This document shows positions 38,011 to 46,850 of a stretch of DNA of 64,000 nucleotides, one piece after another. Position numbers and translations under genes: made by a program. The stretch comes from Rhizobacter sp. AJA081-3. Lineage in GTDB: Bacteria > Pseudomonadota > Gammaproteobacteria > Burkholderiales > Burkholderiaceae_C. The DNA is taken from positions 2,108,001 through 2,172,000 of the forward strand of contig NZ_CP059067.1 in NCBI RefSeq assembly GCF_017795745.1, read 5' to 3'. Position 1 is the stretch's first letter; every line of letters starts with the position of its first letter. Under the pieces are notes generated by a model. That model worked only from the letters and a program-made list of their open reading frames with translations. It had not been told where the DNA came from and searched no databases.

Positions 38011-41000
38011 ATGCCCGCGTCCGCTTCGGCCGACCGCGCAGCCTGGCTGGCCGAGCTTCGGCTCGATGAGGCACCGCACTTGGTCGCCGCGCTGGACGCG
38101 TTGCTGCGCAGCGTCTGCCGACAGACTGGCGCGCAAGGTGCGGCGCTGGTTCTCGACAACGGCTCCAGGCGCTGGGTCGCCAGCGCGACGGAGGGTGCCT
38201 GGCCCGCGGCGCCGGATGCATCGTCGCCCGTCCAGATCGGCGAACTCGGCATCGGTTGCGTACAGCTCTGGAGCCCGAGCGGCCCCTGCGACATGGCCCT
38301 CGCCGATGCCGCACGGGTCGCCTCGGCCCTTCTCGACGCGCGCCTGCACGAAAGGGTGTTGACCAGCATCCTGGAGCGCGAACGGATGGCCTCCGCCGCG
38401 GGCAGCGACTGGCTCTGGGAGACCGATGCCGAAGGCTTCGTGACCTGGGTGTCGGACAGTGCCGAGCGCCACACCGGATGGCCGGTCAGCCGCGAGATCG
38501 GCGCGCATGCGTCGCGCTTCGTTCGCCCGCCGCCCGGGCCTGAAGAGTTGGCGAGCTGGAACCGCTATCGAGCCGATCGAGAAGCGCATCGACCGTTTCG
38601 CGAAGCGATCTGCGAGCGCGACACGGCCCACGGGACCATGCTGGCCGCGATGAGCGGGCAGCCCCGTTTCGATCAATCCGGCCGGTTTCAGGGCTATCGC
38701 GGCGCGGCGCGTGACGTGACGGCCGAGGTGGCACAACGACACGCGGCCCGGCAGGCCCACCAGCAGCTGATGCAGGCGATGGATGCGGTGCACGCCGCGC
38801 TCATGATCAGCGGGCCCGATGGCCGCGTTCAGGCATCGAACGCCGCCTGGAAGTCGCTGCTGAACACCATGGTGGCCAGTGGCCTCTATCCCGATGCGGC
38901 TGGCCGCGAAGAAGAATTCGTTCGCTGGCGGCTCTCGCTCGCCTCGCCCGATGCGCCAACCCAGGAACTGAGCTTCGGTGACCGGACGGTGCTCGTGTCC
39001 GACAAGCGGCTTCCGGACGGCAGCACGGTGCACCTGTCGATCGATGTGACGGAGCAGCGCCGCGCCGAACAAGGTCGACGCGAGACCGAGGCACGGCTGT
39101 CGGCTGTGCTGCGGGCGGTTCCCGACCTGTGGTTCGTGGTCGATCGGGACGACCGCCTGCTGATGTGCAGCGACGAACACCATCCGCTCTTGATCGCGCC
39201 GTTCGAACAGCAGCGCGGCCAGCGATTGGGCGCGGTGCTGACGCCGCCCTACGACACCATGGCGCAGGCGGCGCTCACCATGGCCCGCGGCACGGGCGAA
39301 ACCCAGCGATTCGAATACGAGAGCGTCACGCTCGACGGCCGGCGGCACCACTTCGAGGCCCGACTGGCGCCGATGCCCGACAACCAGGTGCTTTACCTGA
39401 CTCGGGACCTGACGGACCTGCGCCAGCTCGAGCGCGAGTTGATGGTGCTGCAGCGGGCCATCGAGACCGACAGTTCCGTGCCCATCATCGTGACGGATGC
39501 CACCCGTGATGACGAGCCGATCGCCTACGTCAACCCCGCCTTCGAGCGCCTGACCGGTTACCCGCGCGAGGAGGCCCTCGGCCGCAACTGCCGCTTTCTG
39601 CAGGGAGCGGATCGCAACCAGCCTGCCCTCGCCGCGCTGCGCGAGGCGCTCGCTGGCGAACAGCCTTGCACGGTCGTGCTCAGCAACCGACGGCGCGACG
39701 GCAGCGAGTTCCTCAACGAGCTGAGCGTGGTGCCGATCCGTGATGCGCAGGGTCGTGTGATGCAGCACCTGGGCGTGCTCAAGGACGTCACCGAACGCGT
39801 GCGCGCCGCGGAGCGCCTGCGCGTCAGCGAGGACCTCTACCGCTCGGTGGCCGCGACGATCAGCGATGGCCTGCTCGTCGTCGGCCCTGACGGGCGCATC
39901 GTCGCGTGCAACCCGTCGGCTTGCGAGATGCTGGCCTGCTCGCCCGAGCGCCTGAGCGGAAGGCGGCTCAGCGAGCTCGGCTATCGCATCCACACCGAGG
40001 CCGACCTGCCGTTCACCGAGGCAGAACACCCGGTGCGCCAGGTGCTGCTGGGCGGGCCGCCCGTGCGCGACCGCGCGCTGCAACTGCATCGGCCCGATGG
40101 CAGCACGCGCACCATGATGCTCACCGCTCGGGCCTTGAGTGGCGCAGGCTCGCCCGCGGCCTCGTGCCTGGTCTCTTTCCGCGACGTCACCGACCAGCGT
40201 GTCGCCGCGCGGGCGCTGGCTGTCGCGGAGGAACGATGGAAGTTCGCCCTCGAAGGTGCCGGCGATGGCGTCTGGGACTACGACGAGGACACGCGCCGGA
40301 TCTTCTATTCGAAGAGCTGGAAGGAGATGCTCGGCCACGCCGAATCGGAGATCGGCCCGTCGCTGTCGGAGTGGTCCGATCGCATCCATCCCGACGACCG
40401 CGCGGCGGTGCTTGCGGCGATCGCGGAGTACCGCAGCGGCAGGCGCTCGAGCTACCAGACCGAGCACCGCCTGCGCCACCGCGACGGCCATTGGATCTGG
40501 GTGCTCGATCGCGGCAAGATCGTCGAGCGTCATGCCGACGGCCGGCCGCGCCGCGTGGTCGGCATCCACACCGACATCACGCGACTCAAGCAGGCCGAGC
40601 AGGCCCTGATGGACAAGCAGGCGGCCGAACTGGCCAGCCGTGCGAAGAGCGAGTTCCTCTCGCGCATGAGCCACGAGATGCGCACGCCGTTGAACGCGGT
40701 GATCGGCTTCACGCAGCTGCTCAAGCTGCAGCCCGACGGCGGGCCGGCGAAGGTGGCCGAGTACGCCGACCATGTGCTGCGGGCCAGCGAGCACCTGCTC
40801 GGGCTGGTCAACGAGGTGCTGGACCTGCAGCGCGTCGAGGAAGGCCGCACCGAGATGCAGCCACAGGCGCTGGAACTGGCGCCCTTCCTCGACAGCACGC
40901 TCGACCTGATGCGACCCGCCGCGCTGCGCGAAGGCATCGCGCTGACCAACCAGGTTCCTGCCGGTCGCTGGGTGCACGCCGATGCGCGCTCGCTGCGCCA

Positions 41001-41769
41001 GGTGCTGATGAACATGGTCTCCAACGCCGTCAAGTACAACCGCAACGGCGGCTGGGTGGTGATCTCGCTGCTGCCCGCGCCGCCGGGCCGCTGCGTGATC
41101 GCCATCGAGGACACCGGCTCCGGGCTGTCCGACGAGCAGCTCTCCCGGCTGTTCCAGCCCTTCGAGCGCCTGGGCCACGAGACCTCGGCCATCGAAGGCT
41201 CCGGCCTCGGCCTGGTCATCACGCGCAGCCTGATCGAGTTGATGGGCGGCACGGTCACCCTGTCGAGCGTGCCCGGCGCCGGCACGCTGGCGCGCATCGA
41301 CCTGCCGGCAGCCGACCCGCCCGCATCCGCTCCGCCATCGCCGGCCAACGTGCCGCCCGTCATCGAGGAACAGCGCCCCATGGACCAACCTGCGCTTCGC
41401 GTCCTCTACGTGGAGGACAACCGCATCAACGCCCTGCTGTTCGAGGAGGCCATGCGTGTGCTCGGCGGCATCGAACTGCTGGTTGCCGAAAACGGCGCCG
41501 ATGCGCTGCGCACCGTGGAGGCCTGGACGCCGCAGGTGCTGGTGCTCGATGCCAACCTGCCCGACATGAACGGCAACGAGTTGCTCGTGCGCCTGCGCCG
41601 GCGGCCTGAACTGGCCGGGGTACCGGCCTACATGTGTTCGGCCGATGCGATGCCCGAAGACCTGCAGCGCGCACGCGACAGCGGCTTCCAGGGCTATTGG
41701 ACCAAACCCATCGAGCTGAACATGGTCAGCGCCGCGCTCGACGCGCAGCGGCCTGCAGCCCCGGCCTGA
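38011..41769 (+). CDS. Hybrid histidine kinase with GAF-like, multiple PAS and a LOV domain
   Basis: This soluble protein has 1252 residues and no membrane segment. By eye the order is: GAF-like (10-125), PAS (128-245), PAS (250-350), PAS (358-475), LOV (480-605), PAS (605-735), PAS (740-865). HisKA follows with His888 in 'MSHEMRTPLN', then HATPase (985-1105, 'DTGSGLSDEQL'), then a receiver with Asp1180. The fourth sensory unit carries GRNCRFLQG with Cys527, the flavin-adduct cysteine of LOV photoreceptors, and the FMN-contacting Asn and Gln residues. The Gln of the usual GVQ motif is Leu590. A blue-light response is inferred. It is two bases downstream of a cyclase-FHA gene. Confidence 0.9.
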   Translation: MPASASADRAAWLAELRLDEAPHLVAALDALLRSVCRQTGAQGAALVLDNGSRRWVASATEGAWPAAPDASSPVQIGELGIGCVQLWSPSGPCDMALADAARVASALLDARLHERVLTSILERERMASAAGSDWLWETDAEGFVTWVSDSAERHTGWPVSREIGAHASRFVRPPPGPEELASWNRYRADREAHRPFREAICERDTAHGTMLAAMSGQPRFDQSGRFQGYRGAARDVTAEVAQRHAARQAHQQLMQAMDAVHAALMISGPDGRVQASNAAWKSLLNTMVASGLYPDAAGREEEFVRWRLSLASPDAPTQELSFGDRTVLVSDKRLPDGSTVHLSIDVTEQRRAEQGRRETEARLSAVLRAVPDLWFVVDRDDRLLMCSDEHHPLLIAPFEQQRGQRLGAVLTPPYDTMAQAALTMARGTGETQRFEYESVTLDGRRHHFEARLAPMPDNQVLYLTRDLTDLRQLERELMVLQRAIETDSSVPIIVTDATRDDEPIAYVNPAFERLTGYPREEALGRNCRFLQGADRNQPALAALREALAGEQPCTVVLSNRRRDGSEFLNELSVVPIRDAQGRVMQHLGVLKDVTERVRAAERLRVSEDLYRSVAATISDGLLVVGPDGRIVACNPSACEMLACSPERLSGRRLSELGYRIHTEADLPFTEAEHPVRQVLLGGPPVRDRALQLHRPDGSTRTMMLTARALSGAGSPAASCLVSFRDVTDQRVAARALAVAEERWKFALEGAGDGVWDYDEDTRRIFYSKSWKEMLGHAESEIGPSLSEWSDRIHPDDRAAVLAAIAEYRSGRRSSYQTEHRLRHRDGHWIWVLDRGKIVERHADGRPRRVVGIHTDITRLKQAEQALMDKQAAELASRAKSEFLSRMSHEMRTPLNAVIGFTQLLKLQPDGGPAKVAEYADHVLRASEHLLGLVNEVLDLQRVEEGRTEMQPQALELAPFLDSTLDLMRPAALREGIALTNQVPAGRWVHADARSLRQVLMNMVSNAVKYNRNGGWVVISLLPAPPGRCVIAIEDTGSGLSDEQLSRLFQPFERLGHETSAIEGSGLGLVITRSLIELMGGTVTLSSVPGAGTLARIDLPAADPPASAPPSPANVPPVIEEQRPMDQPALRVLYVEDNRINALLFEEAMRVLGGIELLVAENGADALRTVEAWTPQVLVLDANLPDMNGNELLVRLRRRPELAGVPAYMCSADAMPEDLQRARDSGFQGYWTKPIELNMVSAALDAQRPAAPA

Positions 41770-41819
41770 AGCCGGATGCGCTGCGTCGCCGATAATCGCC
41801 GGCCACCCGACGCCCCCGC

Positions 41820-42908
41820 ATGACCTTCGCGCCCGAACCACCCTTTCGCCACGGCACGCCCGAGACCACTGCGGTGGTGCTCGTCAACCTCGGTACCCCT
41901 GACGCACCCACCCCGGCCGCGCTGCGCCGCTACCTGGCGCAATTCCTCAGCGACCCGCGGGTGGTGGAGATTCCCCGCGCGCTGTGGTGGTTGATCCTGC
42001 ATGGGGTCATCCTGCGCGTGCGGCCGGCCAAGTCGGCGAAGAAGTACGAGAGCATCTGGATGCCCGAAGGCTCGCCGCTGCAGGTCTGGAGCGCCCGCCA
42101 GGCCACCCTGTTGCGCGGCTACCTCGGCGAGCGCGGCCATGGCGTCGTGGTGCGCCACGCCATGCGCTACGGCAACCCCTCGGTGGCCAGCGTGATGGAC
42201 GAGCTCAAGGCCGCTGGCGCCACGCGCGTGCTGCTGCTGCCGATGTACCCGCAGTACTCCGGCCCCACCACGGCCAGCGCCTGGGACGCAGTGGGCGCCT
42301 GGGCGGCGCAGGTGCGTCACGTGCCCGAGCTTCGTTTCGTCAACCGCTACCACGACGACGCCGGCTACATCGAGGCCCTGGCGCAACGTGTGCTGGCGCA
42401 GTGGCAGACGCATGGCCGCGGTGACCGGCTGGTGCTGAGCTTCCACGGCGTGCCCAGGCGCACGCTGCTGCTGGGCGACCCCTACCACTGCGAATGCCTG
42501 AAGACGGCACGCCTGCTGGGCGAGCGGCTCGCGTTGAAGAAGGACGAACTGGTCGTCACCTTCCAGAGCCGCTTCGGCAAGGCCGAATGGCTGCAGCCCT
42601 ACACCGAGCCGACGCTGATCGAGCTGGCCCGTCAGGGCATCGCGCGGGTGGACCTGATGTGCCCGGGCTTCACCTCCGACTGCCTGGAGACGCTGGAAGA
42701 GATCGACCAGGAGGCGCGCGAGGCCTTCCTCGCGGCCGGCGGCAAGGAGTTCCACTACATCCCCTGCCTGAACGACAGCCACCCGTGGATCGCGGCGCTG
42801 GCCGACATCGCCATCCGTCACCTCCAAGGCTGGCCGACGCACCCGGCCGATCCGGCCGTGCTCGATGCGCAGCGCCAGCGGGCGCTGGCGGCCGGCGCGA
42901 CCCAATAG
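41820..42908 (+). CDS. hemH: Ferrochelatase HemH
   Basis: This 362-residue enzyme inserts Fe(II) into protoporphyrin IX, the last step of heme synthesis. '[19 protein letters not shown]' is the N-terminal signature, '[17 protein letters not shown]' the substrate loop, and '[11 protein letters not shown]' contains the metal-binding His. '[15 protein letters not shown]' is the C-terminal motif. The ATG at 41820 is usual for the family. It converges on tctA. Confidence 0.95.
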   Translation: MTFAPEPPFRHGTPETTAVVLVNLGTPDAPTPAALRRYLAQFLSDPRVVEIPRALWWLILHGVILRVRPAKSAKKYESIWMPEGSPLQVWSARQATLLRGYLGERGHGVVVRHAMRYGNPSVASVMDELKAAGATRVLLLPMYPQYSGPTTASAWDAVGAWAAQVRHVPELRFVNRYHDDAGYIEALAQRVLAQWQTHGRGDRLVLSFHGVPRRTLLLGDPYHCECLKTARLLGERLALKKDELVVTFQSRFGKAEWLQPYTEPTLIELARQGIARVDLMCPGFTSDCLETLEEIDQEAREAFLAAGGKEFHYIPCLNDSHPWIAALADIAIRHLQGWPTHPADPAVLDAQRQRALAAGATQ

Positions 42909-42932
42909 GTCACACCCCGCAGCGCGGGCCGT

Positions 42933-44429
42933 TCAGGGCGCGCGGCGCAGCTTGCGGCGCAGCCGCAGCAGCCGCGGCAGGCCGAGCACGGTGACGATCA
43001 CGACGAGCAACACCACCGACATCGGGCGCTGCACGAACACGCCCCAGTGGCCCTCGCCGATCGACAGCGCATTGCGCATCTGCGCCTCCGCCAGCGGCCC
43101 GAGGATCATGCCCACCACGACCGGCGCAGTCGGGAAGTCGTAGCGGCGCATCACCACGCCGAGCAGGCCGATCGCGTAGAGCAGCACCAGGTCGAAAGCC
43201 GACTGGCGCATGCCGTACACGCCCACCGTGGCGAAGATCAGGATGCCGGCATACAGCGGCGGCTTGGGGATCTTCAGCAGCTTGACCCACAGGCCTACCA
43301 GCGGCAGGTTGAGGATCAGCAGCATCACGTTGCCGATGTACAGCGAGGCGATCAGCGCCCACACCAGGGCGGCGTTCTTGTCGAACAGCTGCGGCCCCGG
43401 GTTGATGCCATAGTTCTGGAACGCGCCCAGCAGGATCGCCGTGGTGTTCGAGGTCGGGATGCCCAGCGTCAGCAGCGGGATCAGCGTGGCGGTGATGGCT
43501 GCGTTGTTGGCGGCCTCGGGGCCGGCCACGCCCTCGATGGCGCCGGTGGTGCCGAACTCCTCCTTGTGCTTGGACAGCTTCTTCTCGGTCGCGTAGCTCA
43601 GGAAGGTCGGGATCTCGCTGCCACCGGCCGGGATGGTGCCGAAGGGAAAGCCGATGAAGGTGGCGCGCAGCCAGGCCGGCCAGGAACGGCGCCACTCCGA
43701 CGCCGTCATGTGGACCTTGCTCATGCGGTTCTGCGACTCGACCGTGCGGCCCTCGTAGAGCACCGCGTAAAGCGCTTCGGCCACTGCGAACAGGCCCACC
43801 GCGATGAGCACCACCTCGAGCCCGTCCATCAGCTCGGGCACGCCGCCGGTGTAGCGGGCCTGGCCGGAGATCTGGTCGATGCCCACCAGGCCCAGCGCCA
43901 GGCCGACGAACAGCGCCGTCAGGCCGCGCAGCGTGCTCTTGCCCAGCACGGCCGACACGGTGCAGAAGGCCAGCACCATCAGCAGGAAGTACTCCGGCGG
44001 CCCGAGCCGCACGGCGTACTCGGCCACCAGCGGCGCGAACAGGGTCACGAGCACGGTCGCGATGGTGCCGGCAACGAAGGAGCCGATGGCCGCGGTGGCC
44101 AGCGCCGCACCGGCGCGGCCGTTCTTGGCCATCTTGTTGCCCTCCATGGCCGTGACCATGGAGCCCGCCTCGCCCGGCGTGTTGAGCAGGATCGAGGTGG
44201 TGGAGCCGCCGTACATCGCGCCGTAGTAGATGCCGGCGAAGAAGATCATCGATGCGGTCGGGTCGACCTTCAGCGTGATCGGCAGCAGCATGGCCACCGC
44301 CGTGGCCGGCCCGATGCCAGGCAGCACGCCCACCGCCGTGCCGATGGTGCAGCCCAGCAGCGCCCACAGAAGGTTGATCGGCGTGCCAGCCGTGATGAAG
44401 CCCTGCAGCAGGTTGTTCCAGATGTCCAT
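42933..44429 (-). CDS. tctA: Tripartite tricarboxylate transporter, large permease TctA
   Basis: This 498-residue inner-membrane permease has about twelve membrane segments. '[17 protein letters not shown]' and '[19 protein letters not shown]' are the two TctA signature loops. With TctB and a periplasmic TctC it imports citrate or other carboxylates using an ion gradient. It is the last gene of a minus-strand tctCBA set; an 83-base spacer with a GC-rich repeat separates it from tctB. Confidence 0.94.
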   Translation of the reverse strand: MDIWNNLLQGFITAGTPINLLWALLGCTIGTAVGVLPGIGPATAVAMLLPITLKVDPTASMIFFAGIYYGAMYGGSTTSILLNTPGEAGSMVTAMEGNKMAKNGRAGAALATAAIGSFVAGTIATVLVTLFAPLVAEYAVRLGPPEYFLLMVLAFCTVSAVLGKSTLRGLTALFVGLALGLVGIDQISGQARYTGGVPELMDGLEVVLIAVGLFAVAEALYAVLYEGRTVESQNRMSKVHMTASEWRRSWPAWLRATFIGFPFGTIPAGGSEIPTFLSYATEKKLSKHKEEFGTTGAIEGVAGPEAANNAAITATLIPLLTLGIPTSNTTAILLGAFQNYGINPGPQLFDKNAALVWALIASLYIGNVMLLILNLPLVGLWVKLLKIPKPPLYAGILIFATVGVYGMRQSAFDLVLLYAIGLLGVVMRRYDFPTAPVVVGMILGPLAEAQMRNALSIGEGHWGVFVQRPMSVVLLVVIVTVLGLPRLLRLRRKLRRAP

Positions 44430-44461
44430 TGGTCAGGCCTTCCGCCGGGCCGCCCCAAGGA

Positions 44462-44508
44462 AGGACTGCGCCCCCTCGGGGGGCCGGAGCGCAGCGACGA
44501 AGGGGGCT
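44462..44508. repeat. GC-rich hairpin repeat between tctB and tctA (REP-like)
   Basis: Contains CTGCGC / GCGCAG arms around a CCCCCTCGGGGG core, followed by AAGGGGGC. Sequences of this kind ('AAGGACTGCGCCCCCTCGGG') are, from general experience, spread through genomes of Burkholderiales. It could act as a REP-like mRNA stabiliser or weak terminator. No other full copy is seen in this window. Confidence 0.5.
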
Positions 44509-44512
44509 GTCA

Positions 44513-45007
44513 TCAAAGCCAGCCGGTCGATGTGAGGCCAGGCAGGTTGATGGCCAGCAACTTGGTGAACATCCAGTAGACGGGCGCAGCGATGGCCGCG
44601 CCGATGGCCAGGTCGATCAGCCAGGCCTTTGGCGACAGGTCGAGCCGACCTTCGGCCGACTTGAAGCCGCGCACCGCCAGCACGAAGCACAGCGCGCAGC
44701 TCAGGATGAAGCCGATGGTGGTGATCAGCGCCGCGTTGACGAGGATCGCCACCGACACCCACACGAAGCCCGGCCAGTGGCCGCGTTCGTCGCCCGACGG
44801 CGTTTCCATCGCGCGGTAGCCGCCGCTGGCCGCCTCCCAGACCAGGAAGGCGCCGCAGGCGAGCAAGGCGAAGCCGACCACCCAGGGCAGGAAATTGGGG
44901 CCGACCCCGCCGTAGCCGGCCTCGCTGCTGATCTGCGTCGCGCCGGCCACCAGCACGGCGCCGATCACCAGCGTACCGCCGCCGACCAGCGCCTGCCGCA
45001 TGTTCAT
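44513..45007 (-). CDS. tctB: Tripartite tricarboxylate transporter, small permease TctB
   Basis: This 164-residue membrane protein has four hydrophobic helices in a TctB layout: helix 1 near 'LVGGGTLVIGAVLVAG', a polar loop 'GYRAMETPSGDERGHWPG', and a tight C-terminal pair. The sequence is poorly conserved in this family, so the call rests mostly on position between tctC and tctA and on topology. It probably forms the membrane complex with TctA. Confidence 0.87.
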   Translation of the reverse strand: MNMRQALVGGGTLVIGAVLVAGATQISSEAGYGGVGPNFLPWVVGFALLACGAFLVWEAASGGYRAMETPSGDERGHWPGFVWVSVAILVNAALITTIGFILSCALCFVLAVRGFKSAEGRLDLSPKAWLIDLAIGAAIAAPVYWMFTKLLAINLPGLTSTGWL

Positions 45008-45031
45008 GTGAGCACCCTACGGCCTGCGGCC

Positions 45032-45050
45032 GGTCCCGCCAAGCGGGACC
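45032..45050. repeat. Hairpin between tctC and tctB
   Basis: GGTCCCGC, CAA, GCGGGACC: a perfect 8-bp stem with a 3-base loop in the 73-base tctC-tctB gap. There is no U-tract. It may stabilise the tctC message so that the binding protein is made in excess, which is common for such systems. Confidence 0.55.
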
Positions 45051-45080
45051 CTTCGCGCTTGGGACGGCCCGGCGCGCTCA

Positions 45081-46037
45081 TCAGATCATCCCGGACTTGG
45101 CCATCACCGCACGCAGGCTGGCGAACTCGTCGTCGACGAACTTCTCGAAATCGGCACCGGCCAGCAGTGCCGGCGTCCAGCCGTTCTTCTCGAGCGCTTC
45201 GCCCCAGGCCTTGGTCTTGGTGGCCTTCACCACCATGTCGGTCAAGGCCTTGCGCTGCTCGGCGGTGATGCCGTTGGCGCCGTACACGCCGCGCCAGTTG
45301 CCGATCACGACATTGACGCCCTGCTCCTTCAGCGTGGGCACGTCGATGCCCTTGAGGCGCTTCTCGGACGTGACACCGATCGCGCGCATCTTGCCGGTGG
45401 TGATGTACTCGGCGAACTCGCTGTAGCCGCTGCCGCCGATGGTGACGTTGCCACCCAGGATGGCCGCGGTGGCCTCGCCACCCCCACGGAAGGCCACGTA
45501 GTTGATCTTCGCCGGGTCGACGCCGACCTCGCGGGCGATCATCGCCGCGGCGATGTGCTCGGTGGATCCGCGCGAGCCGCCGCCCCACTTGACGCTGCCC
45601 GGGTCCTTCTTGAGCTGCTCGATGACGTCCTTCATGGTCTTCAGCGGCGAATTGGCCGGCAGCACGAAGACGTTGTACTCGCTGGTCAGGCGCGCGATCG
45701 GCGTGGCCTGCGACAGGCTCACCGGCGGCTTGCCGGTGATGATGCCGCCGAGCATGACGGCGCCCATCACCATCATCGCGTTGGCGTCGCCCTTGTTGGC
45801 GTTGACGAACTGCGCCAGGCCGATGGCCCCGGCGGCGCCGCCCTTGTTGTCGAAGCTCACCGATGCGGCGCCGGCTTCCTGCAGCGCCTTGCCGAGCGCG
45901 CGGCCCGTGCTGTCCCAGCCGCCGCCGGGGTTGGCGGGAATCATCATCTTCAGGTTGGCGCTGGCGCGGGCCGACAGCGGCAGCGCGCCGGCGGCGGCCA
46001 GGGCGGCCAGGGAGCGGAGGAAGGTGTCGCGACGCAT
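45081..46037 (-). CDS. tctC: Tripartite tricarboxylate transporter substrate-binding protein TctC (Bug family)
   Basis: This 318-residue periplasmic protein has a signal peptide of about 25 residues (LAALAAAGALPLSARAS). 'LKMMIPANPGGGWDSTGRA' and 'DNKGGAAGAIGLAQF' are typical Bug/TctC ligand loops. It delivers carboxylate to TctAB. It is transcribed away from tctDE over a 138-base region where the regulator TctD probably binds. The ligand cannot be told from sequence. Confidence 0.92.
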   Translation of the reverse strand: MRRDTFLRSLAALAAAGALPLSARASANLKMMIPANPGGGWDSTGRALGKALQEAGAASVSFDNKGGAAGAIGLAQFVNANKGDANAMMVMGAVMLGGIITGKPPVSLSQATPIARLTSEYNVFVLPANSPLKTMKDVIEQLKKDPGSVKWGGGSRGSTEHIAAAMIAREVGVDPAKINYVAFRGGGEATAAILGGNVTIGGSGYSEFAEYITTGKMRAIGVTSEKRLKGIDVPTLKEQGVNVVIGNWRGVYGANGITAEQRKALTDMVVKATKTKAWGEALEKNGWTPALLAGADFEKFVDDEFASLRAVMAKSGMI

Positions 46038-46175
46038 GCGGGTGTCTCCTTGCTGGATTGCGAGTGGGCCGATGTTCGGCGCAAAAGCTGTCAGTCGGCT
46101 GTCCGTTCACCTAGGGAAAGCTCTAGGATCACTGGCGTCTGGACCCGCGCCCGATCGCCGAGACTGGCGCCCCCG

Positions 46176-46850
46176 ATGAAGCTGCTGCTGATCGAAGACA
46201 ACGCCGCGATGCAGACCACGCTGCAGCGCTCGTTCCAGCGTCGCGGCATCCAGGTGGTGCCGTGCACCGACGGCGCCCGCGCCCTCGACCGCTGGCGTGC
46301 CAGCGTTCCCGACGTGGTGCTGCTCGACCTCAGCCTGCCCGGCCTGGACGGCCTGCAGGTGCTCACGCAGGCGCGTGCCGAGGGACTGCGCACGCCCGTG
46401 CTCATCCTCACCGCGCGCGGTACCGTGGGCGATCGCATCCTCGGCCTGAACAGCGGCGCGGACGACTACCTGCCCAAACCCTTCGACCTCGACGAACTCG
46501 AGGCGCGCATCCGTGCGCTGGCACGCCGGCGCGAGTTGCCCGGTACGAGCGACACCGCAGCGCCGGCCTTCGCCGGCCTGAGCGTCGACGGCCCCAGCGG
46601 CGCCGTCTGCCTGAACGGCACGCCGATGGAGCTGACGCCCCGCGAAGCCGCGATGCTGCGCGCCCTGCTCGCCCGCCCCGGCCAGGCGCTGGCCAAGGAG
46701 CGTCTGGTCGAGACCGTGTTCCCCGGCGAAGCGGTGCAGGCCGATGCCATCGAGGTGGTGGCCTACCGGCTGCGCAAGCGCCTCGCCGCCACCGGCGTGC
46801 AACTGGTGACGCTGCGCGGCCTGGGTTACCTGCTGAAGGCCGCGGCGTGA
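46176..46850 (+). CDS. tctD: Response regulator TctD (OmpR family)
   Basis: This 224-residue regulator has a receiver domain with phospho-acceptor Asp51 (VVLLDLSLPG) and Lys in 'YLPKPFDL', followed by an OmpR-type winged helix ('ELTPREAAMLRALLARPGQA', 'VEVVAYRLRKRL'-like). It lies opposite tctC and next to tctE. In Salmonella and relatives this pair turns on tricarboxylate uptake. Its 3' end overlaps tctE by GTGA. Confidence 0.93.
   Translation: MKLLLIEDNAAMQTTLQRSFQRRGIQVVPCTDGARALDRWRASVPDVVLLDLSLPGLDGLQVLTQARAEGLRTPVLILTARGTVGDRILGLNSGADDYLPKPFDLDELEARIRALARRRELPGTSDTAAPAFAGLSVDGPSGAVCLNGTPMELTPREAAMLRALLARPGQALAKERLVETVFPGEAVQADAIEVVAYRLRKRLAATGVQLVTLRGLGYLLKAAA

Noticed and set aside
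37834-41841. Long antisense open frame under the hybrid kinase gene
   Set aside because: Low-complexity composition and complete overlap with a gene that has intact catalytic motifs.
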